NCBI GenBank assembly: GCA_017428925.1
Contig: JAFRPY010000113.1
Coordinates: 19,242-83,241 of the forward strand
Source: Prevotella sp.
Lineage (GTDB): Bacteria > Bacteroidota > Bacteroidia > Bacteroidales > Bacteroidaceae
Direction of reading: 5' to 3'
DNA length: 64,000 bases
The notes below the pieces were generated by a model. That model searched no databases. It was not told the origin of the DNA and saw only the letters and a list, made by a program, of their open reading frames with translations. Within the stretch, counting starts at the first letter, position 1. Every line of letters begins with the position of its first letter. Position numbers and translations under genes: made by a program. This document shows positions 28,956 to 37,005 of this stretch, in pieces.

Positions 28956-31900
28956 ATGAAGAAATCCATATTGTTGAGCCTCGTGCTGGCTCTTGCCATT
29001 ACCAATGCCAATGCCTACACCGAAATGGCTGGTTTCGACGGACCTACGTGGTACGATTATCGTGCCACCACTTATGCTGGTGGTAACGGCGATGAGAATA
29101 ATCCCTACCTGATATCCACGCCTGAGCAGTTGGCAAAATTGGCTTACGAAGTGAACGTTAACGGCGCAGAAGGCTACTATAAACTCACTGCCAATATTTC
29201 GTTGAATAAGCGCGTAGATGGTGAGCGTGTGCTTTGGGTGCCAATTGGCATCAGTAATGACAAACCTTTTAAGGGAACGCTGACCAACCCTGACCGTTAT
29301 GTCATCGAGGATATGATGATTAAGGCGAACAGCAAAGAAACAACAAGTTGCTTCGGACTCTTCGGTTATGTCAAAGAAGGAACAGTTGATGGTATCATTA
29401 TGAATGAGGCGGACATTACTGTCAGCGGCGTTAGCGGAGAGTATAATGCAGGATTGATGTGTGGCATTATGGAAGGCTATATGAGGCACTGTAATGTACA
29501 GAAGGGTTATATCACTGCAAATAGTGTGGATGGTAAAGCTTATATCGGTGGTTTGGTAGGCAGATGTTACACCATTTATTATCAAGGCCAAAAGACTGGA
29601 GAACTCCTTAGTTGTTTCACTCACGCTGAAATCACCATTATTGGAAACAACGATTCGGGAGAGGCAAATGCTGGAGGTGTGGCAGGATACACATCGGGCC
29701 CTATCAGCGACTGTCATGCAATCATCACGATGAAAGCGTCAAAACTCTCCACGTCAGACGCCAGTAAATGGAGTTGCCTCGGAGGTATCGTTGGTTCATG
29801 CTTTACTAATTCCAATGCGAACGTAGTACTGAAATATTGCTCTGCTGCAGGGGATATCATTGTGGAAAAAGGTTCACATTCCCGGACAGGTGGACTTGTG
29901 GGTAGCACGGAGTACTCAAATATCTTCAAAATGAGCTTTTGTTGCTCAACGGTGACGGTGAGTGGTGGTCATACAGTCGGTGGAATGATAGGCTATTGCT
30001 GGGTGAGGTCAGCCGATGGTACACAGCTGGCGAATAATGCAAGTAGTTCTTATGTAGATGCTCGTGATGCCACATATGCTGGAGGTTATTTTGGCTATTT
30101 ACAATTTGCAAAAGTAAATGTTAGTACTTATGATAATTACTCTTTGACAAGTGAAAGCTGGGGGGAATGCAATTATTTCTTGGGAACTATGGCTAAGCCT
30201 ACGTCCTCAAATTATTATGGAGTAATTTTTGGAAAATCTGAAAGAATCTCTAACCCCAAGAATCTTGGCTATTTGCATTATTTGGGAACGATGTGCGACT
30301 TCAAGACCAATGGAGATGGTTACAATTTAGAGAATAGTTCATCCTCTGGCGGCACTCTGCCTAACGACGATGGATATGGCTCTTTTGGTGTGGTTTGGGG
30401 GCATGTGAATAACGTAACGTTGTCGCATCCAGAAAACGAGGCCCTTGCAATGGATGGTATAGAAATGTGCTACACAGATATCTATATACTTGCTGACTTG
30501 TTGTTCTACATTACTAACGATAACAAGACACTATACCATACAACAGATGTCACCGTCGATTTCTCTATTGAGGATTTCAAGAACAGTTCCACAGGCGACC
30601 GATTGGCTGTCTTTGCTGTGCCCGACGACGTAGAGTGCGTGAAGGTAGTCGATAAGCACCTCTATCCCGTCGACCCGGGTGAGGTGGTAGTAACCATCAA
30701 GTGGAACGGTCTGCAGCGCAAGGTGCACCTTGACATCACGTATGGAAAGGAGTGGCAAGGTGTCTCGAACTATGACTATGACCACAGCTATAACAACGAT
30801 GGCACGGAATATTCCGATGGTTCAGAAGAAAAACCCTATCTCATCCACAATGCCGACCAATTAAACGGTGTACTGCGCTCTACTAAGTATAATAAAGCCG
30901 GTGTGCATTTAAAGCTTGCCAGCGACATCTTCTTCAATACCCATCTGTTGCAAGAAGATGGGACTCCGCGCAGCGATGCAATAGCATGGGAACCATGCGA
31001 TTTCAAGGGGCATCTGGACGGTAACGGGAAAACCGTCTACGGGCTGTACGTGACAAAAAACTCGCTGGGCGACGGGGAGAATTTGGGTTTTTTCAAAAAT
31101 CTCTACGGAACGGTGGAGAACCTGGCCATAGTGGATAGTAATGTTTCAACTGACGAAGTATCCAACCCCAACAGTTACGCTGGCCTGCTGTGCGGAACCT
31201 TGGCAGAGGGGGCATCGGTCAGCAACTGTCTGTTCCACGGACGTGTCAGTGCCGACAGCCATTGCAGCGGAATTGCCGGGCGTGCGGATGAAAGCAATAC
31301 GTCGATTACCGACTGCTTCGCCAATGTGCATGTCACGTATCCGGTCGCAAGCAGCAATTCCTTCACTGCAAGTGGCTTGTGTTACAATACACCTGCCGCG
31401 ATGGAATATTGCCTCTCTACGGGAAGGGTAGAGAATTTCATCATCAGATACGGCATCAGCGATGGTGCAGAAGGTTGTACGACCTGCCACTACGACAAGC
31501 AAATGATGGCAGGAGATGATTATAACCAGACAATGGGGAGCACCACCAGTGGGATTCTCTCTGGCAATCTTATGGGCGGCTCGAATGCTTGGCAGCAGGA
31601 CGATGAGCACTATCCTATGCTGAAGACCTTTGCGGGCACGCCGTACGGCAAAATGCTCACACTGCCCGTACTCTTCGATGGCAGCGATCGTGCCGGCAAC
31701 GTCAACTATATCTTTGAATTCCCTGTCGAGGATGTCACTTGGAGCGCACTCAACGGCCAGACCTATATCGACGTCATCAACGACTGCGGAGCCGCCTCGA
31801 TAGTGGAAAGGACGGACAATGATGTGGAAATACTCATTGCACAGGCCGAGAATGTGGAAAGCCAGTGCACCAGGGCCATGCGCACCTTGCCGCTCAACCT

Positions 31901-33314
31901 CCGCTCGGGACTCACCTCGTTCCGGTTTAAGGATCCCGTTGCACAGTCGGCAGCCTTCACGGCCTTCAACAAGGAAGCCCCCACGGATGTCCTCACCCTG
32001 CGCGAACTGGTGCAGGCTACGAAGTCGGACTTCGATGTGTTTAACAGCGAAGCCGCCGGACTGAAATGGTTCCCCGAGTTCCGCTACTTCACAACCATTA
32101 CGACGCTTGAGGAAGGCATGCTCTCGGGGCTCGACCAGCTCTGCGAACTGCAGCTGCCGAAGAAGCTGCAGACCATCGGCACCAATGCTTTCGACGGCTG
32201 TACCAGCTTGGAAGAAATCATATTGCCGCAAACTTTTGAAACCCTGCAGGAAGCCGGACTCTACGGTTCGGGCATCAAGAACCTGCTCGTCAACTACAAG
32301 CACCCAAGCATGCAGAGCATTGCCGGTATGCTCTTTCAGACCGACAACGACGGCAAGCTCCATCTGGTGGCCTATCCTCCGGGACGCGGCGAGGAAAACG
32401 CCACCGTCAGCACCCTGTTCCATTACATCGACGACTATGCGTTCTACAAGGTTCCCAACCTGAAGAACATCTATATCGACAACTGTCTGCCCGAAGGCAA
32501 TTTTGTTGATGCCGATGCTGAGTCCCCCATTGTCCCCGAGGATGGTACTGAGATTCTTGACATCTATGTCAACGACGGTTCTTATGGACTGGTAGGCAGT
32601 TCGTATGGGTCGCTGCTCTTCTCCGAGTATGAGGACGAGAACTCCTTCTGGGGCTATTATTACGAAGACCATCTCCATGTCTATTATCCGCTCAACATGA
32701 CGAGTGCTGGATGGGCCACGCTCTACATCGGTTTCCCCACCCGGCTGCCTGAAGGATTCAACGCCTACGTGGTCACCGTCAGCGACGACGATGCCAAGAT
32801 TGCCAAGCTGAAGAACATCGGTCGGGTGATACCCAAGACCACCCCCGTGGTCATCAAGAATGCGGCAGGACTCGCCCCCGGCATCTATCCGCTTACCCGA
32901 TGGGAGGGAGCCGTGCCTAACGTTCCGAAATACGACAACCGTTTCGTAGGTTCCTACATCGGACAAGAGGGCAAGTGGGGAATTGAGGTCAATCAGGAGA
33001 CTTCCATCACGGGAAGTGTTCTCACCCTGGGACGTAACAGCAAGGGCGTTGTGGGATTCTATAAGTATAATGGCGCCGTGATTCCTCCCTATCGTGCTTA
33101 CCTCACCTCTAACACCGTGATAGAAGGAGCCAAGGGATTCACGTTCGTCATCGATGACACCATCGACGAGACGCCCACATCCATCCAAAACGCCCCGTCT
33201 CTCCGCGAGGAACAATCCTCCGTCGTCTACGATATTACCGGCCGCGCCCTGCAGGGCACCCCCACACGTCCCGGTGTCTATATCAGAAATGGTAAGCGGT
33301 TTGTGGTGAAATGA
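28956..33314 (+). CDS. Giant surface protein with GLUG repeats and BspA-like LRR
   Basis: 1452 residues, signal peptide ending ITNANA. The N-terminal half holds GLUG-type repeats: AGLMCGIMEGYMRHCNV, YIGGLVGRCY, AGGVAGYTSGPISDC, GGLVGSTEYSN, VGGMIGYCWV, and a second block near 690-860 (NPYLI/KPYLIHNADQLNGV, ENLAIVDSNVS). Both blocks begin with a 'D-Y...GDE-NPYLIST-EQL' entry, as in other GLUG adhesins. Near 1040-1180 lies a BspA-like leucine-rich stretch (LDQLCELQLPKKLQTIGTNAF). The C-terminus (VVYDITGRAL ... RPGVYIRNGKRFVVK) is a typical Prevotella sorting-like tail. It probably mediates adhesion or matrix binding. Its terminator is at 33339-33372. Confidence 0.85.
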   Translation: MKKSILLSLVLALAITNANAYTEMAGFDGPTWYDYRATTYAGGNGDENNPYLISTPEQLAKLAYEVNVNGAEGYYKLTANISLNKRVDGERVLWVPIGISNDKPFKGTLTNPDRYVIEDMMIKANSKETTSCFGLFGYVKEGTVDGIIMNEADITVSGVSGEYNAGLMCGIMEGYMRHCNVQKGYITANSVDGKAYIGGLVGRCYTIYYQGQKTGELLSCFTHAEITIIGNNDSGEANAGGVAGYTSGPISDCHAIITMKASKLSTSDASKWSCLGGIVGSCFTNSNANVVLKYCSAAGDIIVEKGSHSRTGGLVGSTEYSNIFKMSFCCSTVTVSGGHTVGGMIGYCWVRSADGTQLANNASSSYVDARDATYAGGYFGYLQFAKVNVSTYDNYSLTSESWGECNYFLGTMAKPTSSNYYGVIFGKSERISNPKNLGYLHYLGTMCDFKTNGDGYNLENSSSSGGTLPNDDGYGSFGVVWGHVNNVTLSHPENEALAMDGIEMCYTDIYILADLLFYITNDNKTLYHTTDVTVDFSIEDFKNSSTGDRLAVFAVPDDVECVKVVDKHLYPVDPGEVVVTIKWNGLQRKVHLDITYGKEWQGVSNYDYDHSYNNDGTEYSDGSEEKPYLIHNADQLNGVLRSTKYNKAGVHLKLASDIFFNTHLLQEDGTPRSDAIAWEPCDFKGHLDGNGKTVYGLYVTKNSLGDGENLGFFKNLYGTVENLAIVDSNVSTDEVSNPNSYAGLLCGTLAEGASVSNCLFHGRVSADSHCSGIAGRADESNTSITDCFANVHVTYPVASSNSFTASGLCYNTPAAMEYCLSTGRVENFIIRYGISDGAEGCTTCHYDKQMMAGDDYNQTMGSTTSGILSGNLMGGSNAWQQDDEHYPMLKTFAGTPYGKMLTLPVLFDGSDRAGNVNYIFEFPVEDVTWSALNGQTYIDVINDCGAASIVERTDNDVEILIAQAENVESQCTRAMRTLPLNLRSGLTSFRFKDPVAQSAAFTAFNKEAPTDVLTLRELVQATKSDFDVFNSEAAGLKWFPEFRYFTTITTLEEGMLSGLDQLCELQLPKKLQTIGTNAFDGCTSLEEIILPQTFETLQEAGLYGSGIKNLLVNYKHPSMQSIAGMLFQTDNDGKLHLVAYPPGRGEENATVSTLFHYIDDYAFYKVPNLKNIYIDNCLPEGNFVDADAESPIVPEDGTEILDIYVNDGSYGLVGSSYGSLLFSEYEDENSFWGYYYEDHLHVYYPLNMTSAGWATLYIGFPTRLPEGFNAYVVTVSDDDAKIAKLKNIGRVIPKTTPVVIKNAAGLAPGIYPLTRWEGAVPNVPKYDNRFVGSYIGQEGKWGIEVNQETSITGSVLTLGRNSKGVVGFYKYNGAVIPPYRAYLTSNTVIEGAKGFTFVIDDTIDETPTSIQNAPSLREEQSSVVYDITGRALQGTPTRPGVYIRNGKRFVVK

Positions 33315-33338
33315 TGGTAGCAGATACTTATTAAGAAA

Positions 33339-33372
33339 ATTCGGGCCGTGAAGAATCTTCATGACCCGAATT
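33339..33372. terminator. Convergent terminator
   Basis: AATTCGGG/CCCGAATT outer arms with an inner GTGAAG/CTTCAT pairing, followed by TTATTTTTAG. It lies between the GLUG protein gene (plus) and the toxin gene (minus). Confidence 0.75.
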
Positions 33373-33401
33373 ATTTTTAGTGGATAAACAGAACTTATTG
33401 T

Positions 33402-33716
33402 TTATCGCGTTTGCCTTGCCTGGTTCTTCGGCTCACGGCGTGTGTCCCAGAAGGCAGCAATGTGGAGCGTGTCATCCTTAACGTAATAAACGACCTTATT
33501 CAGTTTACGGATGATAATGCTGCGGTACGTCTGATTTCGATGGGCGAAAAGTGGATCGAGTTTGCCTATCGTAGGCATTTCAGCCAAAGAGAGCACGGTT
33601 TGTTCCACCTCGTCCATGAATTCTTGACGAATACGCTCGCCAAAGTCACTCAGAACGTAGTCCTCTACCTGATGCAGTTGGGCGACGGCCCGTTTGTGCC
33701 AGCGTATCTTCAACAT
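33402..33716 (-). CDS. RelE/ParE family toxin
   Basis: 104 residues from the ATG at 33716 (MLKIRWHKRAVAQLHQVEDY); an ATG at 33734 would add six residues and overlap the antitoxin by 11 bases. The C-terminal YRSIIIRKLNKVVYYV followed by LHIAAFWDTRREP is the ParE/RelE beta-sheet core with its conserved Arg and 'WDTR-P' motif. RelE members cleave mRNA in the ribosome and ParE members poison gyrase; the sequence does not decide. It lies 8 bases downstream of the antitoxin. Confidence 0.88.
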   Translation of the reverse strand: MLKIRWHKRAVAQLHQVEDYVLSDFGERIRQEFMDEVEQTVLSLAEMPTIGKLDPLFAHRNQTYRSIIIRKLNKVVYYVKDDTLHIAAFWDTRREPKNQARQTR

Positions 33717-33723
33717 AGCTTTT

Positions 33724-33978
33724 TCATTTTGCATTCTCAGCCATGGTGTTCTTTTCATGGTGAAATACTTCGTCCTGAGAAAGGTATTCACCAGCCTCGA
33801 ATGCCGCTTCTGCCTCGTCAAGCATGTCGTCAATCTCCTCCATTGTGTAAGGTCGTAGCCGTTCTTCCTCCTCTTTCTTGGCATGCTCTATCAAGTGCTC
33901 GCCCACCCACCGCATATTGTTAATGCTGAGTGTGCCATAGAGATATTCAAGCAGACCTGATAATGCTTTTGTACTCAT
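33724..33978 (-). CDS. Antitoxin of RelE/ParE system
   Basis: 84 residues from the ATG at 33978 (MSTKALSGLLEYLYGTLSIN). The start is set by the promoter at 34011-34040. The N-terminal helix would contact its toxin or dimerise. A highly charged middle (AKKEEEERLRPYTMEEIDDMLDEAEAAFEAG) and a short tail follow. No classic DNA-binding domain is obvious, although the YTMEEI-DML-EAE pattern is common in Bacteroidetes antitoxins paired with ParE. It precedes the toxin in the usual order. Confidence 0.8.
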   Translation of the reverse strand: MSTKALSGLLEYLYGTLSINNMRWVGEHLIEHAKKEEEERLRPYTMEEIDDMLDEAEAAFEAGEYLSQDEVFHHEKNTMAENAK

Positions 33979-34010
33979 ATTATTTTCTATTAGATAATAA
34001 TTCGACGTTG

Positions 34011-34040
34011 CAAAGATACAATTTTTTTTCAAATACCAAA
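34011..34040 (-). promoter_or_regulatory. Promoter of toxin-antitoxin operon
   Basis: Minus strand TTTG (34037-34040), 18 bases, TATCTTTG (34011-34018). Confidence 0.7.
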
Positions 34041-34057
34041 AAAGAAAGTCTTTCTTT

Positions 34058-34210
34058 TCACTCAATCGAAATTTTGCACTACCTTTATGTCGCTTTGCGC
34101 CATGAAGGTACTTACGTTCGACAAACGCAAAAAAAAGTACTTTTTTTTGCGTTTGTGCTCACTTAATCGTACCTTTATGTTGCTTCGCATCATGAAGGTA
34201 GGCTGCATTC
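34058..34210. repeat. Intergenic repeat block: two hairpins and a 36-bp perfect palindrome
   Basis: Within the 354-base gap 33979-34332. Hairpin copies 2 (34081-34109, ACCTTTATG/CATGAAGGT, loop TCGCTTTGCGC) and 3 (34171-34199, same arms, loop TTGCTTCGCAT) match the metG-upstream hairpin. Between them 34121-34156 is a perfect 36-bp palindrome with no loop; each half contains CAAACGC followed by eight A. The box CTCAATCGAAATTTTGCACT occurs at 34061-34080 and again at 34298-34317, where it leads into the real promoter of the next gene. Confidence 0.85.
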
Positions 34211-34293
34211 GGGAAAAATCATAATTTATTTTGTTTTTCCACTCATTTTGATAAATTTCTCACGCTCAAGAGAGCAAATACATTTGCTTTCTC

Positions 34294-34324
34294 TTCGCTC
34301 AATCGAAATTTTGCACTACCTTTG
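34294..34324 (+). promoter_or_regulatory. Promoter of pyridoxal kinase gene
   Basis: TTCG (34294-34297), 19 bases, TACCTTTG (34317-34324). The ATG at 34333 is only 8 bases after the -7 box, so the transcript should be leaderless or nearly so. Confidence 0.75.
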
Positions 34325-34332
34325 CAGCCGAA

Positions 34333-35151
34333 ATGGCAAAGAAACAGATATTATTGATTAACGATTTGGCGGGCTATGGCAAAGTGGCCACGGCCGCCAT
34401 GCTGCCCATTTTGAGTTATATGGGCTACCCGATTTATAACATGCCCACGGCTCTTGTGAGCAACACGCTCGACTACGGGAAATTCAACATCATGGAAACC
34501 ACCGACTATATGCAGGGGGTGTTTCCGGTGTGGAAGGAACTGGGGTTCTCGTTCGATGCCATTGCCACGGGATTTATCTGCAGCGAACGACAGGCACGCA
34601 TGGTGGCCGACTATTGCAAGGAACAGGCACAACGGGGCACCATCATCTTCGTGGACCCCATCATGGGAGACGAGGGAAAACTTTACAACGGCGTGACGCC
34701 GGAACGCGTGGAGTGTATGCGAGAGATGGTGGCTGTGGCCGACCTGATTTTCCCGAACTACACGGAAGCAGCCTACCTGACGGATTCGGAATATCGCCCA
34801 GAAGGGGTGACATCAGATGAGGCTCGGCTGCTGTTGGACAAACTGCGCGCAATAGGCACGAAGAGTGCGCTGATAACAAGCATACCCGTTGAGGGCCAGC
34901 CATCGGTGGTGGGCTACAACCATTTCAAGGATACTTACTTCGAATTGTCTTACGATGAGATTCCCGTACACTTCCCCGGCACAGGCGACATGTTCTCGGC
35001 CATACTGATTGGTCATCTGCTCAACGGTGAGTCGTTACGAAAGAGTACGCGCGAGGCCATGGACGCCCTCTACCGGCTGATTGACGCCAACAAAGACAAC
35101 GAGGACAAAAACCGCGGCATCCCCGTAGAGCAGTGGCTGAGGTTGCTTTAG
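34333..35151 (+). CDS. pdxK: Pyridoxal/pyridoxamine kinase
   Basis: 272 residues of the ribokinase-like PdxK/PdxY family. It phosphorylates pyridoxal (or related B6 vitamers) with ATP in vitamin B6 salvage. Landmarks are LINDLAGYGKVA at the N-terminus, IIFVDPIMGDEGKLY in the middle, LIFPNYTEAAYL before the ATP site, and HFPGTGDMFSAIL with the catalytic Asp of GTGD. No assignment between PdxK and PdxY is possible by eye. Its last about 25 codons (35077-35151) recur, altered, at 36641-36716, beyond the next gene. Confidence 0.87.
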   Translation: MAKKQILLINDLAGYGKVATAAMLPILSYMGYPIYNMPTALVSNTLDYGKFNIMETTDYMQGVFPVWKELGFSFDAIATGFICSERQARMVADYCKEQAQRGTIIFVDPIMGDEGKLYNGVTPERVECMREMVAVADLIFPNYTEAAYLTDSEYRPEGVTSDEARLLLDKLRAIGTKSALITSIPVEGQPSVVGYNHFKDTYFELSYDEIPVHFPGTGDMFSAILIGHLLNGESLRKSTREAMDALYRLIDANKDNEDKNRGIPVEQWLRLL

Positions 35152-35217
35152 TGAGTTGTCGCCTCTGGGCGGAAATCGTTAAAACAGTGTCTTTCCACAG
35201 AAAAATAGACAGGTTGT

Positions 35218-35249
35218 TTTGCCGAATTAAAAAATATACCTTATCTTTG
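35218..35249 (+). promoter_or_regulatory. Promoter of second DUF4143 ATPase
   Basis: TTTG (35218-35221), 20 bases, TATCTTTG (35242-35249). Confidence 0.8.
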
Positions 35250-35293
35250 CAGTCGAGAAAAATGTGTCTTTACACAAATAAATCATTCCTTGC

Positions 35294-36550
35294 ATGGAGA
35301 TTAAACGTGATTATTATTTGCAAAAACTATTGAACAGTCGTAACAACGGTATGATAAAAGTAATCACCGGTATGCGACGAAGTGGCAAGTCGTATCTGTT
35401 GTTTAACCTGTTTGTTGATGCTCTTAAAGAGGAAGGTGTGCCTGACGACCATATCGTGACTGTTAATTTGGAAGATCGGAGAAACAGCAGGTTGCGAGAC
35501 CCGGATAACCTCCTCTCCTACATCGATGCACAATTGGTTGATGAGTGCATGTACTATATCTTACTTGACGAGATACAGTTGGTCGATGAGTTTGAGGACG
35601 TGCTAAACAGTTATCTGCATATCAAGAACGTAGATGTCTTTGTTACGGGGTCTAATGCTAAGTTCCTTTCAAAAGATGTTATCACAGAATTTAGAGGACG
35701 TGGCCAAAGTATCATGGTTCATCCGTTGAACTATGCAGAATTTATGTCTGCACAGCATAACCGTAGCAACTATGACACAAGTTTGCTGTTGGAATATCTA
35801 CAGTATGGAGGCTTGCCCAAGGTGGTGACAACCGATGATGAGAACGAGAAAAGAGAATATCTGCAAAGTCTGTTTGCACAGACATATCTGCGCGATATTA
35901 AAGAGAGGTATTCCATACAATTAGATCATGACTTGGAGGAACTGATAGATGTCATAGCAAGTGGCATAGGGTCTCTTACCAATCCACACAAAATACAACA
36001 TACATTCAAGTCAGTGAAGCAAAGCAGTATCACACAGGATACTATAAAGAACTATCTGGACTATATGCAAGATGCTTTCATCATCAACAAATCAGTGCGG
36101 TACGACATCAAAGGGCGACGCTATATTGATACCCCTGTAAAATACTATTTTGAGGATTTGGGACTTCGCAACGCGAGGCTAAGTTTTCGCCAGACAGAAG
36201 AGTCACACCTGATGGAGAATCTTATCTTCAATGAACTGTGTATCAGGGGATATTCTGTAGATGTAGGGCAACTGACAATCTTTGGCAAAGACAGTGACGG
36301 AAAAAGCGAACGTAGAACGTTAGAGGTGGATTTTGTGTGCAACAAAGGCTATGAACGCCTGTACATTCAGTCAGCCTTTGCTCTGCCCGCCATAGAGAAA
36401 CAACAGCAGGAATTTAACTCTCTTAGGCGCATCAACGACAGTTTCCAGAAGATTGTAATTGTTGGTGGCACGCAACCTACCTATAGGAATGACGACGGAA
36501 TACTGATTCTCAATGTTTTTGATTTTTTATTGGGGAAAGTAGTTTTATAG
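35294..36550 (+). CDS. AAA_14/DUF4143 ATP-binding protein (second copy)
   Basis: 418 residues. Walker A GMRRSGKSY (about 26-34) and Walker B YILLDEIQLV (about 88-97) mark an AAA_14 P-loop domain; VFVTGSNAKFLS is the sensor region. The C-terminal DUF4143 half includes YFEDLGLRNARL and LEVDFVCNKGYERLYIQSA. It keeps the 'EVDFV' strand, but where the first copy has FEVKAG it has YIQSAF, so the E-x-K of the nuclease-like core is missing. It is a different subgroup from 15369-16745. It is bracketed by the pdxK 3' end and a damaged duplicate of that end (36641-36716), suggesting arrival by insertion or recombination. Confidence 0.9.
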   Translation: MEIKRDYYLQKLLNSRNNGMIKVITGMRRSGKSYLLFNLFVDALKEEGVPDDHIVTVNLEDRRNSRLRDPDNLLSYIDAQLVDECMYYILLDEIQLVDEFEDVLNSYLHIKNVDVFVTGSNAKFLSKDVITEFRGRGQSIMVHPLNYAEFMSAQHNRSNYDTSLLLEYLQYGGLPKVVTTDDENEKREYLQSLFAQTYLRDIKERYSIQLDHDLEELIDVIASGIGSLTNPHKIQHTFKSVKQSSITQDTIKNYLDYMQDAFIINKSVRYDIKGRRYIDTPVKYYFEDLGLRNARLSFRQTEESHLMENLIFNELCIRGYSVDVGQLTIFGKDSDGKSERRTLEVDFVCNKGYERLYIQSAFALPAIEKQQQEFNSLRRINDSFQKIVIVGGTQPTYRNDDGILILNVFDFLLGKVVL

Positions 36551-36640
36551 GGACCTTCTATAAATTATCTTTCAGGAAATGTTGAGGATTTCCCTACAAG
36601 ATGGCTGTGCGGAGGGAGCAGTGCCGGGCATTCAGACCGA

Positions 36641-36716
36641 CTTATTGATGCCAACAAAGGACAACGAGGACAAAAACCGCGGCATCCCCGTAGAGCAGTG
36701 GCTGAGGCTATTGTAA
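36641..36716 (+). pseudogene. Duplicate of the pdxK 3' end
   Basis: Seventy-six bases matching 35077-35151, with a central 48-base block identical (from GACAACGAGG to TGGCTGAGG). Differences are an extra G after CCAACAAAG, which shifts the frame, two C/G-to-T changes near the start, and a different last 9 bases. No start or upstream kinase sequence is present. It is a remnant, not a gene. Confidence 0.85.
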
Positions 36717-36779
36717 TAACATCTTGCCATGAATCTGATTTTCAGCGAATTATTGGGTGCCTGTGGTGGTTATTAAGTA

Positions 36780-36878
36780 GTATTAAATAGTTTTGATAAG
36801 GAAAACTGGTAGTTTTAATGATTAGAACTGATAGTTTTACGGAGGAAAACTGACAGTTTTCTTTATTAGAACTGACGG
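36780..36878. repeat. Array of AAAACTGRYAGTTTT palindromes at 22-bp period
   Basis: Fifteen-base palindromic boxes start at 36802 (AAAACTGGTAGTTTT), 36824 (AGAACTGATAGTTTT) and 36846 (AAAACTGACAGTTTT). A half box AGAACTGA follows at 36868, and a degenerate upstream box at 36780 keeps AGTTTT in phase. All steps are 22 bases. It lies in the 455-base gap 36551-37005, which otherwise holds the pdxK remnant and no gene. Confidence 0.85.
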
Positions 36879-37005
36879 AAACAATAAATCTTCAAAAATC
36901 TGTAAATAATATAGATGTTGACATCTGGGAGTAAAGAGCAGTTTTATCCAACTGTCTTGTGGGATTTTTGTAGATTTTTGTCCACAGGATGGGGCGGAGG
37001 AAAGG

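Noticed and set aside
31146-33362. 738-codon minus-strand open frame opposite the GLUG protein
   Set aside because: Antisense shadow of a GC-rich coding region; no promoter, no recognisable domain, while the plus strand has clear repeats and a signal peptide.
36641-36716. A short independent gene containing the pdxK-like end
   Set aside because: No start codon in frame, an extra base breaks the reading frame, and it is a plain partial duplicate.
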